A stretch of 41,418 bases of DNA from a virus, in IMG/VR virus record IMGVR_UViG_3300025120_000155, positions 1 through 41,418 of that record. The stretch is one strand, 5' to 3'. Position numbers and translations under genes: made by a program. Each line of letters starts with the position of its first letter. Position 1 is the first letter of the stretch. The notes beneath the pieces are model-generated. The model searched no databases. It was not told the DNA's origin and worked only from the letters and a program-made list of their open reading frames with translations. Positions 17,011 to 26,100 of this stretch are shown here, piece by piece.

Positions 17011-18411
17011 ATGGAGGGCTTGAGCCTTGAAACACTTGAAGAGATTGACTACGAAGTTGCTAAGCGCGACTTCAAGTTCTTCTTTGAAGACATTCTTGGT
17101 TTTCAGTTATCTCACCACCACGAAAAATGGTATAATAATCTTGAATCACAACGACGATACTGTGTGAAAGCGGCGCGTGACCACGGTAAATCAACGCTGT
17201 TCCTCGGCTACCTGCTTTGGAAAGTAGCGTTTAATCCAAAATGTAAAGCGGTTCTTATCAGCCACAGTTTGCATCAATCCATTCACCACATGAGAACACT
17301 CAATGACCTCATAGATGGAATACCTTTCATGGCGCGCATGAAGAAACCCGATTCTTGGTCAAAGACTTTCTTTGGTTTCAGCAATGGTTCAAACATTAGC
17401 GCAAAGTCTGTCGGTGGCGCTATTCGTGGTATTCACCCCGACCTCATTCTATGCGACGACATTCTGTGGGGAACGACAGATACCGAACTCCAAAGAGTCG
17501 CGAGTTGGTTTTATGAGGTTCTTGTGCCTACACTCCACCACTCTTCTAAACTTATGATTGTAGGAACACCGTTCACACCAACTGACCTTTACACGGAATT
17601 AGAACAGCGTGAGGGCTACCTCGTAGAAACATACCCTGCTATCAATGCTAAGGGTGTAGCGCTATGGCCGGAACGGTGGGATTTAGATTCTCTTGATGCG
17701 CGCAGAAATGACATGCCCGCTATTGCATTTGCTCGCGAATATCTATGTGAACCGATGGATGATATGAGCAGTTTATTCCCTTCGTTAGTTCTCCAAGCCG
17801 CGAAAGATAGCGATTTAAGAATTATAAATCGCGCAGATGGCGACCCCGACGACCAATACTTCGTCGGTTGGGACCCTGCTATCTCGTCGGACAGGTCGGC
17901 TGACTACACCGTTATGGTAGTGCTTCGTCGCCCATCTACCAATCCCGAACTGCTTGAATTGGTTCATGTGGTTCGTAGAAAGAACATGGATTTCCGAACA
18001 CAGATTATGGAGATTCAAAAACTCAACGCGAAGTTTGCACCCGATGTGATAGAACTTGAAGCAAACAACTTTCAGCGTGTGTTTGCTACTGAATTACGCG
18101 CGGACACAGACTTACCAATTAAGACATTCATTTCGACTCGGCAACGCCGAGAATCTCTTCTTATGGGATTAGTTATGCGTTTTGAGAAAGAGCAATTAAG
18201 GTTGCCGTGGGGCGATGAGAACTCCCGAACCCTTATGAGCGAGTTAGAACGGGAACTACTTATGTTCGGCATGTCGAAGAAGGGCAAGTTGGATAGCATC
18301 GGTCGCCACGATGACTTTGCTATCGCGCTTGCTTTAGCGCATTGGGGAACTACCGAGTTCCGAGAACGAATAGTTGACATTGATGATATGATGGCGGGGT
18401 TGATTGATTGA
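17011..18411 (+). CDS. terL: Terminase large subunit
   Basis: A 466-aa DNA-packaging motor with ATPase and nuclease domains. The P-loop is a deviant Walker A, R56-D-H-G-K-S-T62, typical of terminases. Walker B is ILCDD with the Asp pair at 149-150. TPF (near 188) fits the coupling motif. The C-terminal RNase H-fold nuclease shows GWDPAISS with D288, an acidic site at VIELEANN, and the late Asp pair in HDDFAIALALA (434-435). Length is normal for the family, without intein or insertion. AGGTGA lies seven bases before the ATG. It pumps viral DNA into the prohead through the portal encoded at 20165-22030 and cuts the concatemer. This is the firmest identification in the window. Confidence 0.96.
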   Translation: MEGLSLETLEEIDYEVAKRDFKFFFEDILGFQLSHHHEKWYNNLESQRRYCVKAARDHGKSTLFLGYLLWKVAFNPKCKAVLISHSLHQSIHHMRTLNDLIDGIPFMARMKKPDSWSKTFFGFSNGSNISAKSVGGAIRGIHPDLILCDDILWGTTDTELQRVASWFYEVLVPTLHHSSKLMIVGTPFTPTDLYTELEQREGYLVETYPAINAKGVALWPERWDLDSLDARRNDMPAIAFAREYLCEPMDDMSSLFPSLVLQAAKDSDLRIINRADGDPDDQYFVGWDPAISSDRSADYTVMVVLRRPSTNPELLELVHVVRRKNMDFRTQIMEIQKLNAKFAPDVIELEANNFQRVFATELRADTDLPIKTFISTRQRRESLLMGLVMRFEKEQLRLPWGDENSRTLMSELERELLMFGMSKKGKLDSIGRHDDFAIALALAHWGTTEFRERIVDIDDMMAGLID

Positions 18412-18743
18412 ACGAAGAATACTGCGAGTGTTGCACACCGGACGAGATAGCATTTGAAATGCTGAAAGCGAAGAAGAAGTCGAAGCCGTTTCACGGCTAC
18501 AATCCAAATAAGCATAGTCCTAAAGGTGGACTAAATGCTAAGGGTCGCGCCGCCGCAAAACGCAAATCCGGCGCGAATCTCAAACCTCCCGTCACGACGA
18601 AACCAAGCAAACTCAAACCCGGTTCAAAGAAAGCCAAGCGACGAAAATCATTCTGCGCAAGAATGGGCGGGATGAAAGGCGCTACAAGCAAAGGTGGAAA
18701 ACTAACACCAAAAGGCGCGTCTCTCAAAAGGTGGAATTGTTAG
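18408..18743 (+). CDS. Small basic protein with RRKSFCARMGGMKG domain (DUF6321-like)
   Basis: A 111-aa very basic protein. It starts at TTG 18408, overlapping the terminase stop. Near the N-terminus are C6, C8 and C9 (YCECC). The middle contains HSPKGGLNAKGRAAAKRKSG. The C-terminus holds KRRKSFCARMGGMKG and ends LKRWNC. The RRKSFCxRMxGMKG ... SLxxWNC pattern is shared with small proteins of marine phages, including cyanophages (DUF6321-like), of unknown function. The composition and its position between terminase and portal suggest DNA contact during packaging, which is inference. Recognition is from memory of the motif and needs a profile search to confirm. Confidence 0.8.
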   Translation: MNEEYCECCTPDEIAFEMLKAKKKSKPFHGYNPNKHSPKGGLNAKGRAAAKRKSGANLKPPVTTKPSKLKPGSKKAKRRKSFCARMGGMKGATSKGGKLTPKGASLKRWNC

Positions 18744-20165
18744 ATGTGGACGGGTTCAATCCTAAAAGACGAAGAGATAGACGCTATTTTGCGTAAAGCA
18801 AGTGGTTCTATTTCTTCTGCTAACATAGGAGATGCGCCCGCGACACAATCACAAGGCGAAGGTGAATTATCCGCACCAACTGTCGCATCTCAACCCGACG
18901 CTCAAGAGCAAGAAGAAGAGAAGAAGAAGATAGAAGATGTTGTTGCTCAACAAAGCGTTCAGCCAACTCAACAACTTAAAAGCGCTATGCCTCACAACGG
19001 GTGGTTTCAATCAATGTTCGGTAAAGATGCTGAATCAATGGTTAAGGAATTAAGAATGGCTCGTCGCGAAAGAAAGGATATGCGAGATGACATTGACCTT
19101 GCAATCAACGCAATAAGAATCGCTAAGCGGGAAGAAGTAGAATCAACATTAAAATCTCTTCCGTGGGCTGACAATCATCTTTCATCTATACGCGCTCTTG
19201 GGGTTTCCGACAGAAATCTTCACGCTTTGAGGAAACATGGTGTATCGCGCGAAGTATCATTACGAAGAGCATGCTCTATGTGGGAGAAAGCAAATGATGT
19301 GATAACAAAGTTGTCACAAGTCGAAGGTGACTTCAATGAAGAGCAGTTGCAAATATGGCTCGATTCAAGACAGATGAGAAAGGATGCTAAATCTCAATGG
19401 AAAAAGGCGCTACATCCAATTGACGCAATTAAGAAGCAAGAGGCTATATGGCTAACACAATCAGCAAACTTGCTAACAGATAGAGGTCCGCTATCTTCAA
19501 ATGAGATTTACAATTCAATAGGTTCACCAAAGCATCTAACGATAAGGAAAATGTCATCCATGCTGAAAACGCATGGAATAGAGTTCGATATTGAGAAGGT
19601 TGGAACAAACTACGGAATAGTTCGTGATGATATGGTCATCGTCAAAGATATTTGGGCTTACGCCGCAGGTTTCCTCGACGCTGACGGATATATCACAATC
19701 ACTAAGCGCGGAGAACCAAGAGCAGGATTTGTAGCGACAGGAGGTAGAGGTAAATTGCATTGTGAACAATTGCATAAATCTCTTGGGTGTGGAGTTCTTC
19801 AAACTGATTTGAAAATACACAAGAATAGCAAGCGCACACAGCACAGGCTTCAATTCTACGGTGCTGATGATTTACGCAAATTACTCAAAGGCATTTCACC
19901 ACATCTTCAAATGAAGAAAGGTCAAGCCAAAGCGGTCTTAGAACTGCTTGATATGCGCGGACGAAAAAGTGACATAGTGAAGTCAAGAAGGGATGAATTA
20001 TACCGTGTTGTTAAGTGGGAAAATTGGAAGGATGTTCCCGAAGAGCGCGACAAACTACTCCGAGAGTGGAAAGTTGAAGAGCATGAAGTCCTTGCATGGG
20101 GACAACGGGACAATGAAGTTATCCGCCTTGTGGACGATATTCACCGTATAGAGAGGCTGATTTAA
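18744..20165 (+). CDS. Fusion protein with LAGLIDADG homing-endonuclease-like domain
   Basis: A 473-aa protein in two parts. Residues 1-300 contain a disordered acidic/Gln-rich segment (20-85) and a helical region (90-230). Residues about 305-440 match a LAGLIDADG endonuclease: YAAGFLDADGYITI with G309, D312 and D314, then SLGCGVLQ, the LKG-S-PHLQMKKGQA segment typical of the second half of the fold, and a basic end. Only one LAGLIDADG helix is visible, so it would act as a dimer. There are no intein splice motifs, and the neighbouring terminase and portal are intact. The endonuclease may be mobile and fused by chance to a virion gene, or it may have been adopted for DNA binding or cutting at packaging. 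It begins right after the basic protein's stop and overlaps the portal start. Confidence 0.75.
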   Translation: MWTGSILKDEEIDAILRKASGSISSANIGDAPATQSQGEGELSAPTVASQPDAQEQEEEKKKIEDVVAQQSVQPTQQLKSAMPHNGWFQSMFGKDAESMVKELRMARRERKDMRDDIDLAINAIRIAKREEVESTLKSLPWADNHLSSIRALGVSDRNLHALRKHGVSREVSLRRACSMWEKANDVITKLSQVEGDFNEEQLQIWLDSRQMRKDAKSQWKKALHPIDAIKKQEAIWLTQSANLLTDRGPLSSNEIYNSIGSPKHLTIRKMSSMLKTHGIEFDIEKVGTNYGIVRDDMVIVKDIWAYAAGFLDADGYITITKRGEPRAGFVATGGRGKLHCEQLHKSLGCGVLQTDLKIHKNSKRTQHRLQFYGADDLRKLLKGISPHLQMKKGQAKAVLELLDMRGRKSDIVKSRRDELYRVVKWENWKDVPEERDKLLREWKVEEHEVLAWGQRDNEVIRLVDDIHRIERLI

Positions 20166-22030
20166 TGGTTGAAGAGAAAAAAGGCGTTGTTGGTCGATTC
20201 CTATCATCGTTGTCTAAACCATTCCGCCGACGAACAACCCCCGAACCTATTATGCCGCTATGGAAAAGCGGTATTCAAGAGCCTGTTCTTGTTCAAGGTG
20301 TGAGCATTCCTGCTCTTTACGCGACAGTTCAAGAGTCTGTTGTTTTAAGAACTACGATTAACACACTTTGTCAAGAAGTGTTTAGACGCGGGCATTATTG
20401 GGAGAAGAAGTTTCACAAGAAATGCACAAACTGCGAAGAAGAATACCAACATGATACGGTCAAAGAGTGTCGTTTGTGTGGGAATACGGAGTTCAAATCT
20501 CCCGATGTTGACGAAGTGCTATACCCGCGTTGGTTCTTAGACCAAAGAAACAGTATGGACCAATCATTCATGGATGTTATGCGTGAAATTGAATGGGATT
20601 TAGATATTGTTGATGACTGTTTCCTTATCCTCATCAAAGAGTATTTCATCGACCCCGATAATGGTGAAATATCGTTTATGCGAATTAAAGAAATCATGAG
20701 AGGCGACCCTACATTCATGAGAATAGTTGCTGATAAGCGCGGAGCAAGAGGTGGCAGGTATCTCATATGTCCTGTTCATCGCGATAAAACATATCCGCAT
20801 AATGGCGACTTTCATAACTGCGATGTAGAAAGATGTGGATTACCTCTCCAAGATGTTCATTTCATCAATACAGCAGGTAGCGGTAAAACACAATACTACA
20901 TCGACGGAGAAATAATCCACACAAGCAAATACAATCCATCTAAACTCTATGGTCGTAGCCCTGTCGCTACCATGTGGAGACAAGCACAAACTCTCACCGC
21001 TATGGATAATTATATCTATCTTGCATATCAAAAGCGTAGAATCCCTCGCGGTATTCTTGCAATCACCACCGACAACATTCAATCTACTGCTTCTTTTTGG
21101 AAGGGGGCAGAAGAGAAGATGGAACGCGACCCGCATTACATACCTAAAGTTGGTATCGAATCAGCGTCCGGTCGCGGTAAAGTCGAGTTCGTTCGCTTCA
21201 TGGATAGCCTTGACGAAATGCAGTATTCTCAAATCCGCGATGAAGTGAGAATGCGTATAGCGGCTTTCTATGGCGTTTCAAGTATCTTTATGATGGACGC
21301 GGGTAAATCCGGCGGATTGAACAATGAAGGAATGCAAATCCTTGTCACAAATCGTGCTGTTGAATACGGACAAAAAATATATGCTAAAAATATATTCCCG
21401 CGTTTGTTGTATGAGATGGGTGTTAAAGATTGGGAATTGACTCTTTACCCTAACGAAGAAGAAGATGATGTGACAAGACTACGACGAGATGAGCAAGAAG
21501 TCAACATCGCACAGCGTATGCAACAACTCGGATTTCAAGCAGAACTCACAGAAGGCGCAGGTAGCGATATTCGTTTCACTTATTCAAAACCCGAACCTCA
21601 ACCACAACAAGACCCTAACGCCGCAGGTGGCGGCGCACCTCCGATGCCACCTACCGGCAATCCACCGCCGGGTGGTATGCCACCTCCAATGCCGGGAGGC
21701 GGTATGCCAATGCCACCTCCACAACAAGGCTCACCTCCAATGGGCGGTGCGATGATGCCTCAAGGTGGCGGGGGGCTACCACCACAAGGCGGAGCGCCAC
21801 CCGGAGGTCAAATTATGATGATGGAAAAAGGCGGTGTAGCAGGACTTGGTGAAGGGACAGGGCAACGCGATAATGGACCTGCACCTATTTCATCCGAAAC
21901 GCATTTGAGTGGCGCGCCCTCATCTAAGAAGAACCAAAGAGGTTCGGAAAAGACTGTGACTGAACAGGCACTTGACGCAGTAGAAGCCGCAAAAGACCCT
22001 ACAAGTAAGAACCAAGAAAGCGGATTTTGA
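20165..22030 (+). CDS. Portal protein with zinc motifs and Pro/Gly/Met-rich tail
   Basis: A 621-aa dodecameric portal through which DNA enters and leaves the capsid. Typical features are the N-terminal clip/wing region (VLRTTINTLCQEVFRRG), the central HTSKYNPSKLYGRSPVA segment, and the stem/crown segment with IAAFYGVSSIFM and NNEGMQILVTNRAVEYGQ. Unusual are two Cys/His groups: CTNC at 87-90 with CRLC at 102-105 (a zinc ribbon), and C202-x2-H205 with C219-x4-C224. The last 140 residues are disordered, with a run of Pro, Gly and Met followed by a Lys/Ser/Glu-rich end. It follows the packaging genes directly, as usual. Family assignment is confident; metal binding is inferred from the motifs. 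Confidence 0.92.
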   Translation: MVEEKKGVVGRFLSSLSKPFRRRTTPEPIMPLWKSGIQEPVLVQGVSIPALYATVQESVVLRTTINTLCQEVFRRGHYWEKKFHKKCTNCEEEYQHDTVKECRLCGNTEFKSPDVDEVLYPRWFLDQRNSMDQSFMDVMREIEWDLDIVDDCFLILIKEYFIDPDNGEISFMRIKEIMRGDPTFMRIVADKRGARGGRYLICPVHRDKTYPHNGDFHNCDVERCGLPLQDVHFINTAGSGKTQYYIDGEIIHTSKYNPSKLYGRSPVATMWRQAQTLTAMDNYIYLAYQKRRIPRGILAITTDNIQSTASFWKGAEEKMERDPHYIPKVGIESASGRGKVEFVRFMDSLDEMQYSQIRDEVRMRIAAFYGVSSIFMMDAGKSGGLNNEGMQILVTNRAVEYGQKIYAKNIFPRLLYEMGVKDWELTLYPNEEEDDVTRLRRDEQEVNIAQRMQQLGFQAELTEGAGSDIRFTYSKPEPQPQQDPNAAGGGAPPMPPTGNPPPGGMPPPMPGGGMPMPPPQQGSPPMGGAMMPQGGGGLPPQGGAPPGGQIMMMEKGGVAGLGEGTGQRDNGPAPISSETHLSGAPSSKKNQRGSEKTVTEQALDAVEAAKDPTSKNQESGF

Positions 22031-22070
22031 TAAGCGATACATTGAAAGGTCGCGCGGTAATGGCCTATTT

Positions 22071-22412
22071 ATGAGCGACTCTCTCAACAAGATGGACCCG
22101 ATGGTGCGCAAATTAGAAACGGCTATGGCCGAGTTCAAAGTTGCGCTATCAAATAATGACCTTGTATCAGCAGAACAGTTTTTGCGAAGTATTCAAACAA
22201 CAAGCGATTACCTCGCTGATGATGTGACCGCTATTTACAAATCACAAAACGAAGTTAAGATTACAGGAATCAATGACCGATACGCGGGCGGTGTTCCTGT
22301 AATGCAGTTCAACAGTATCGAAAATGTCATTGCTAAAGGAGAATCGCGACCTTTGGGCTATGTTGGCCCGGATAGAATCGGTGGCGTTTTCAAGAAGCAA
22401 GGGCAGGTGTGA
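22071..22412 (+). CDS. Small unknown protein after portal (113 aa)
   Basis: No family recognised. The N-terminal half is helical (MDPMVRKLETAMAEFKVALS) and may form a coiled coil; the C-terminal half is Gly/Pro-containing and probably a short beta or extended segment (GGVPVMQFNSIENVIAKGES). It stands in a run of three small genes between portal and the second giant gene. Such genes often encode internal scaffolding or minor head proteins, but this one gives no direct hint. Confidence 0.7.
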   Translation: MSDSLNKMDPMVRKLETAMAEFKVALSNNDLVSAEQFLRSIQTTSDYLADDVTAIYKSQNEVKITGINDRYAGGVPVMQFNSIENVIAKGESRPLGYVGPDRIGGVFKKQGQV

Positions 22413-22415
22413 AAC

Positions 22416-22766
22416 TTGCCCGATGAAGCAGACGCTATGCTTTTGATGAAAGCGCTTATTGGTAAAATGGAGGCTATGGATGCCGAGTTAGGTATGTTGC
22501 GAAAGCAAGTATCTAACCCTCAAGCGATGTTGCGAAAGTCGGGGTTTGTTAAAGCCGTCACTCCTGCGAGTGAAGATGTTTGGGGCGACCCTCTTCGTGG
22601 AGAGCGCGACAATGTTATTTCTAAAGCCGCAGAAGAAATTAGTGAATCTATGAACGGTATCTCTATGCCGTCTTCAAATGAAGAATGGCATGAAATGTCA
22701 TGGGACGATATTCACGCAATGGCTAACACAGCCGCACAGGTAGAAGGTAGGAGAGTGGACCAATGA
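22416..22766 (+). CDS. Small protein with C-terminal MSWDDIHAMA motif
   Basis: A 116-aa protein starting at TTG 22416, preceded by AGGTGTGA and following the previous stop by three bases. Residues 5-40 are helical (LLMKALIGKMEAMDAELGML), probably a coiled coil. Near the C-terminus is MSWDDIHAMANTA, which closely matches MSWDDVHRMADKA at the very end of the prohead protease/scaffold protein at 29374-30774. In HK97-like systems the end of the scaffold contacts the capsid protein, so this protein may dock to the shell through the same peptide; that is inference. Its stop overlaps the next start as ATGA. Confidence 0.75.
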   Translation: MPDEADAMLLMKALIGKMEAMDAELGMLRKQVSNPQAMLRKSGFVKAVTPASEDVWGDPLRGERDNVISKAAEEISESMNGISMPSSNEEWHEMSWDDIHAMANTAAQVEGRRVDQ

Positions 22767-23101
22767 AACCAATGAAAGTCGAAGCAGGTGAAAATGCACC
22801 GGATTTAGAAGCGCTACTCAAAGAAGCAAAAGTGGTTGCAGATAAGTTTGACACCAAAGTAGGCAACTTGTTTCAAAATGTTACAGGTGTTGAGGCTGTC
22901 AAAACAGGCTATTACGATACCAACCAACGCCACATTGAAGCCGAAGATATTAAGCGAACAGAACCAAAGAAAGAAGAAGTCAACTTGGATGCTATGCAAC
23001 ATTCATCACACGACGATGCGTTGTCTGCACATGAAAACACAGCAGGGGACAAATCGGATAAAAATCCTCCGGGCGCATATACAATGACCGATTACTATTG
23101 A
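22763..23101 (+). CDS. Small acidic unknown protein (112 aa)
   Basis: An acidic, largely disordered protein with a short helical N-terminal part (DLEALLKEAKVVADKFDTKV) and a charged middle (KRTEPKKEEVNLD). No domain or family is recognised. The ATG overlaps the previous stop (ATGA) and the stop is followed after a few bases by the ribosome site of the 2077-aa gene. Position suggests a minor head or assembly role. Confidence 0.7.
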   Translation: MKPMKVEAGENAPDLEALLKEAKVVADKFDTKVGNLFQNVTGVEAVKTGYYDTNQRHIEAEDIKRTEPKKEEVNLDAMQHSSHDDALSAHENTAGDKSDKNPPGAYTMTDYY

Positions 23102-23113
23102 GGTGGTGGTCGT

Positions 23114-26100
23114 GTGTCTAAAGACAATCCTACACAATACCATACGCGCACAATAGACCTTTTTGTTAAATCGTATTTTGAAGGATATTCTGCGCTCAAT
23201 GAAGCCGCAGATGTAATGTTTAGCGCAAACAATTTAGAAAATCATGGACTTTTTGTTCCATCTTTCATTCATCATATTGAGAATTACTTAGCAAAAGCCA
23301 AAATCGCGACAGTCACAAGCGGCGATTTACCCCGTAGAGAACAAGCCAACATTATCAACACGCGTAGTCAAGAGGTCACAAGGGGTCTAAAGCACCCCAA
23401 AGAAGCGATACTAATGTTTGACTTCGATGATTGGTATGATTGCTCACCTAATGGCAAAAACCCTAACCCCGAACGCAGAAGAGAACTCGCACAGCGTTTT
23501 TTGAGTTGGGATATACCAACAAAACCGCGTGAAGGTAGCGCACCCGACGCAGAAGAACATCCTTTCCGTCACTTAAATCTCACTCACTCTCAATCATCAT
23601 TCGCCTCATCCAACTCTTCTACTCCGATGATGGTTCAAATGATTCAAACAATCTTTAACGGTAGAATGGATGGTGAACCTACGCGCAAACTCATGGATAG
23701 CGCTATGGCTGATATGGGTGTTAATCCAAGATTGGCTCAATCTCAAAACATGGGTAAGTGGTCTAATTCCGCTAACGAAGCAGGATATAACAAACAATTT
23801 GTAGACAACTTTCGCAAGTATAGGGATGAGTTCAACGATAAGTTCACATCATTAACCGTCAATGAAGATAGACTGAAAGCCATCATTAAAAACAGAAAAG
23901 AAAATGGCACATACAAAAGTGATGAGAACGCGCGTAATTTATTGGTGAACTCACAATTAAAGAATCACTTCTTTCAGCACAAAATATGGGAGTTGCGCGG
24001 AGTTCCCGATGATTACATTTGGGATAACCTGTATGGTGAAGGTGGAATAATAGAGCAAGAGAACACGAAGCGATTGAAGGCGAAGAGTGAGTCAAGAGAT
24101 AGCGCTAAATACCGTTCGGGTTTTTGGATGATGTATTTCGGCATACCTCTTATTGACTATGAAGACAAGATAAAGTTCTCGGAATGGTTTTTAGATGGTG
24201 GAGGCCATATAGATGGCGTTAACTACGAAATGCCTAATCCTCGCTTTGATGATAAAGAAATCAATAGGATATTAGGACACAATGCAAGAGGGTTTCTCAC
24301 AAGACATGTTTCCTCCTTTGCTAATGCGCTACATGGTGTCTATTCGGGTAATGTCGGCACATCCGGTTTCAACTCATTACCCGGAGGAACAGTCGGTCAA
24401 ACGCGCGGTCAGCAAGATATGACGCGCAATAAAGACTTCAAACAGAAATTACTAAAAGTAGGGGCGGCAAATGAAAACATCCAAGATGATGATGTAATAG
24501 CGCTTATTGACGAAGCAGGTATTACGCGAGAGATGCAAAACGAAGTTCTTGCGAGTTTGCCTTCTTCTACCAATGAAGATGCTACGCTACTTGACGATGT
24601 AGGTGAGGGTGAAGATACTCCGAATTATCATACTGCGCTAAACGAACAAGATTTGAAACAAGTTATGCATCAATTTGCGCAAATCTATGGTAAGAAAGGT
24701 TCGACAGCAGACAATAAAGAGTTCTTGAATAATTCCAAACATACTTTCAAGTTGAAAGACCATTTCTTTGACCCCATGAAAGGTGTGCCGGAATTAGATA
24801 AGACACTTCTATACTACATGAGCCACGCTATCGGTAATCTACAAGGTGCGCATGGTGAAGAATGGTCACACTTTGACGATGCTGTGAACGAAGCATTCCC
24901 TTCTGTCTTTGTCACTCAAGAAGAGCCAATGATTGATGATGAAGAGCGCGAAAGAGTTCTACCTTCTGTGAAAAACACTGTTGACACTTTAGGTTCTTCT
25001 TACATGAAACCTTCTTTGTTTCAAGATGTGTTCCAATCCAAACCCGATGACCCCGCACACACTAACATCAAACAGGATTTGATTGCGGCTATGAGGCGCG
25101 CAGAAATGAGTGAGGGTGAACAGGATGAAAAGTTAGCAGAATATGAACAAGGTAAGCCTGTCAAAGTTCCATTCCCGCAAGGAGTTGGTGAAAAACAAAC
25201 CGCTACGCAAGCAGAAGATGTTGACGAAGAAGAATACATGGAGGATAAATTACCTATGGGTGTTGCTGAATATGTTGGTGGTTATCAGCAAACATCATCC
25301 CCTGTCACAGCCGGACATGCCGGACTCATCACACCGCTACTATCGCATGATGAGAATCAAAGGAACCCCAATCACTTTTCAGCAGATTACAATCACCATT
25401 GGGTGAGAGATTTAGAAAACGAAAACCGACCAAGCGACAGCATCTTAGCAATGAGACATGCGCGACTTGAATCGGATAAAATAGGTGGAGTTTCTAAGAG
25501 TCGTGCGAAAAAAGGCGCAGACGGTGAAACATTAAGACGAGTTGGAGATTCAACATTCGGTCGAGATGTAAAAGGGGTTGAAAGACACAGCCCAAGTAAA
25601 GGTATAATCGGAAAAAAGAAACGAAGCCTTCATTCATCCGAAGTAACCAAAGATGAGGCATACAACCGTATGCTTATGATGCACACTTTACTCTTTCAAG
25701 CGCATCATGGTATTGACAATTATAGCGAAGAAGACCATTCATCACATCACGAAAAACAAACCATGCCACATACAGTCTACAAAACCAAACATCGCGACCC
25801 GTTAGGTAGAGGTGAAGATGCAGGTAAAACATATCAAAATGAATTACTTAGCGCTACTAAAGACGATAACCCATTCAATGCAAAAATAGCGGTCTATGAC
25901 AAAGACGAATATGAGGCGGCAATAAAACGCTTTGAAGAAGACGGAGGCGTTCTTCGATTGCCGGACACTCTAAAAGATAACATTGGCAGTAGAAGAGAGT
26001 TAGAGCAAGAGTTGATGGCTACAAGTAGCGATGGTGGTAGTTTTCATCTATCATCAAACGGTTCAACTGTTTCGGAATTAGGTTTTGCTGAAAGGAACAG

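Noticed and set aside
18744-20165. Intein in the terminase or portal
   Set aside because: Terminase and portal are each continuous and of normal layout, and the LAGLIDADG protein has its own start and stop without recognisable splice-junction residues.
6035-25350. Homology between the two giant proteins through a shared TPLLSH string
   Set aside because: The six-residue match is isolated; surrounding sequence shows no further similarity, so it is probably chance.
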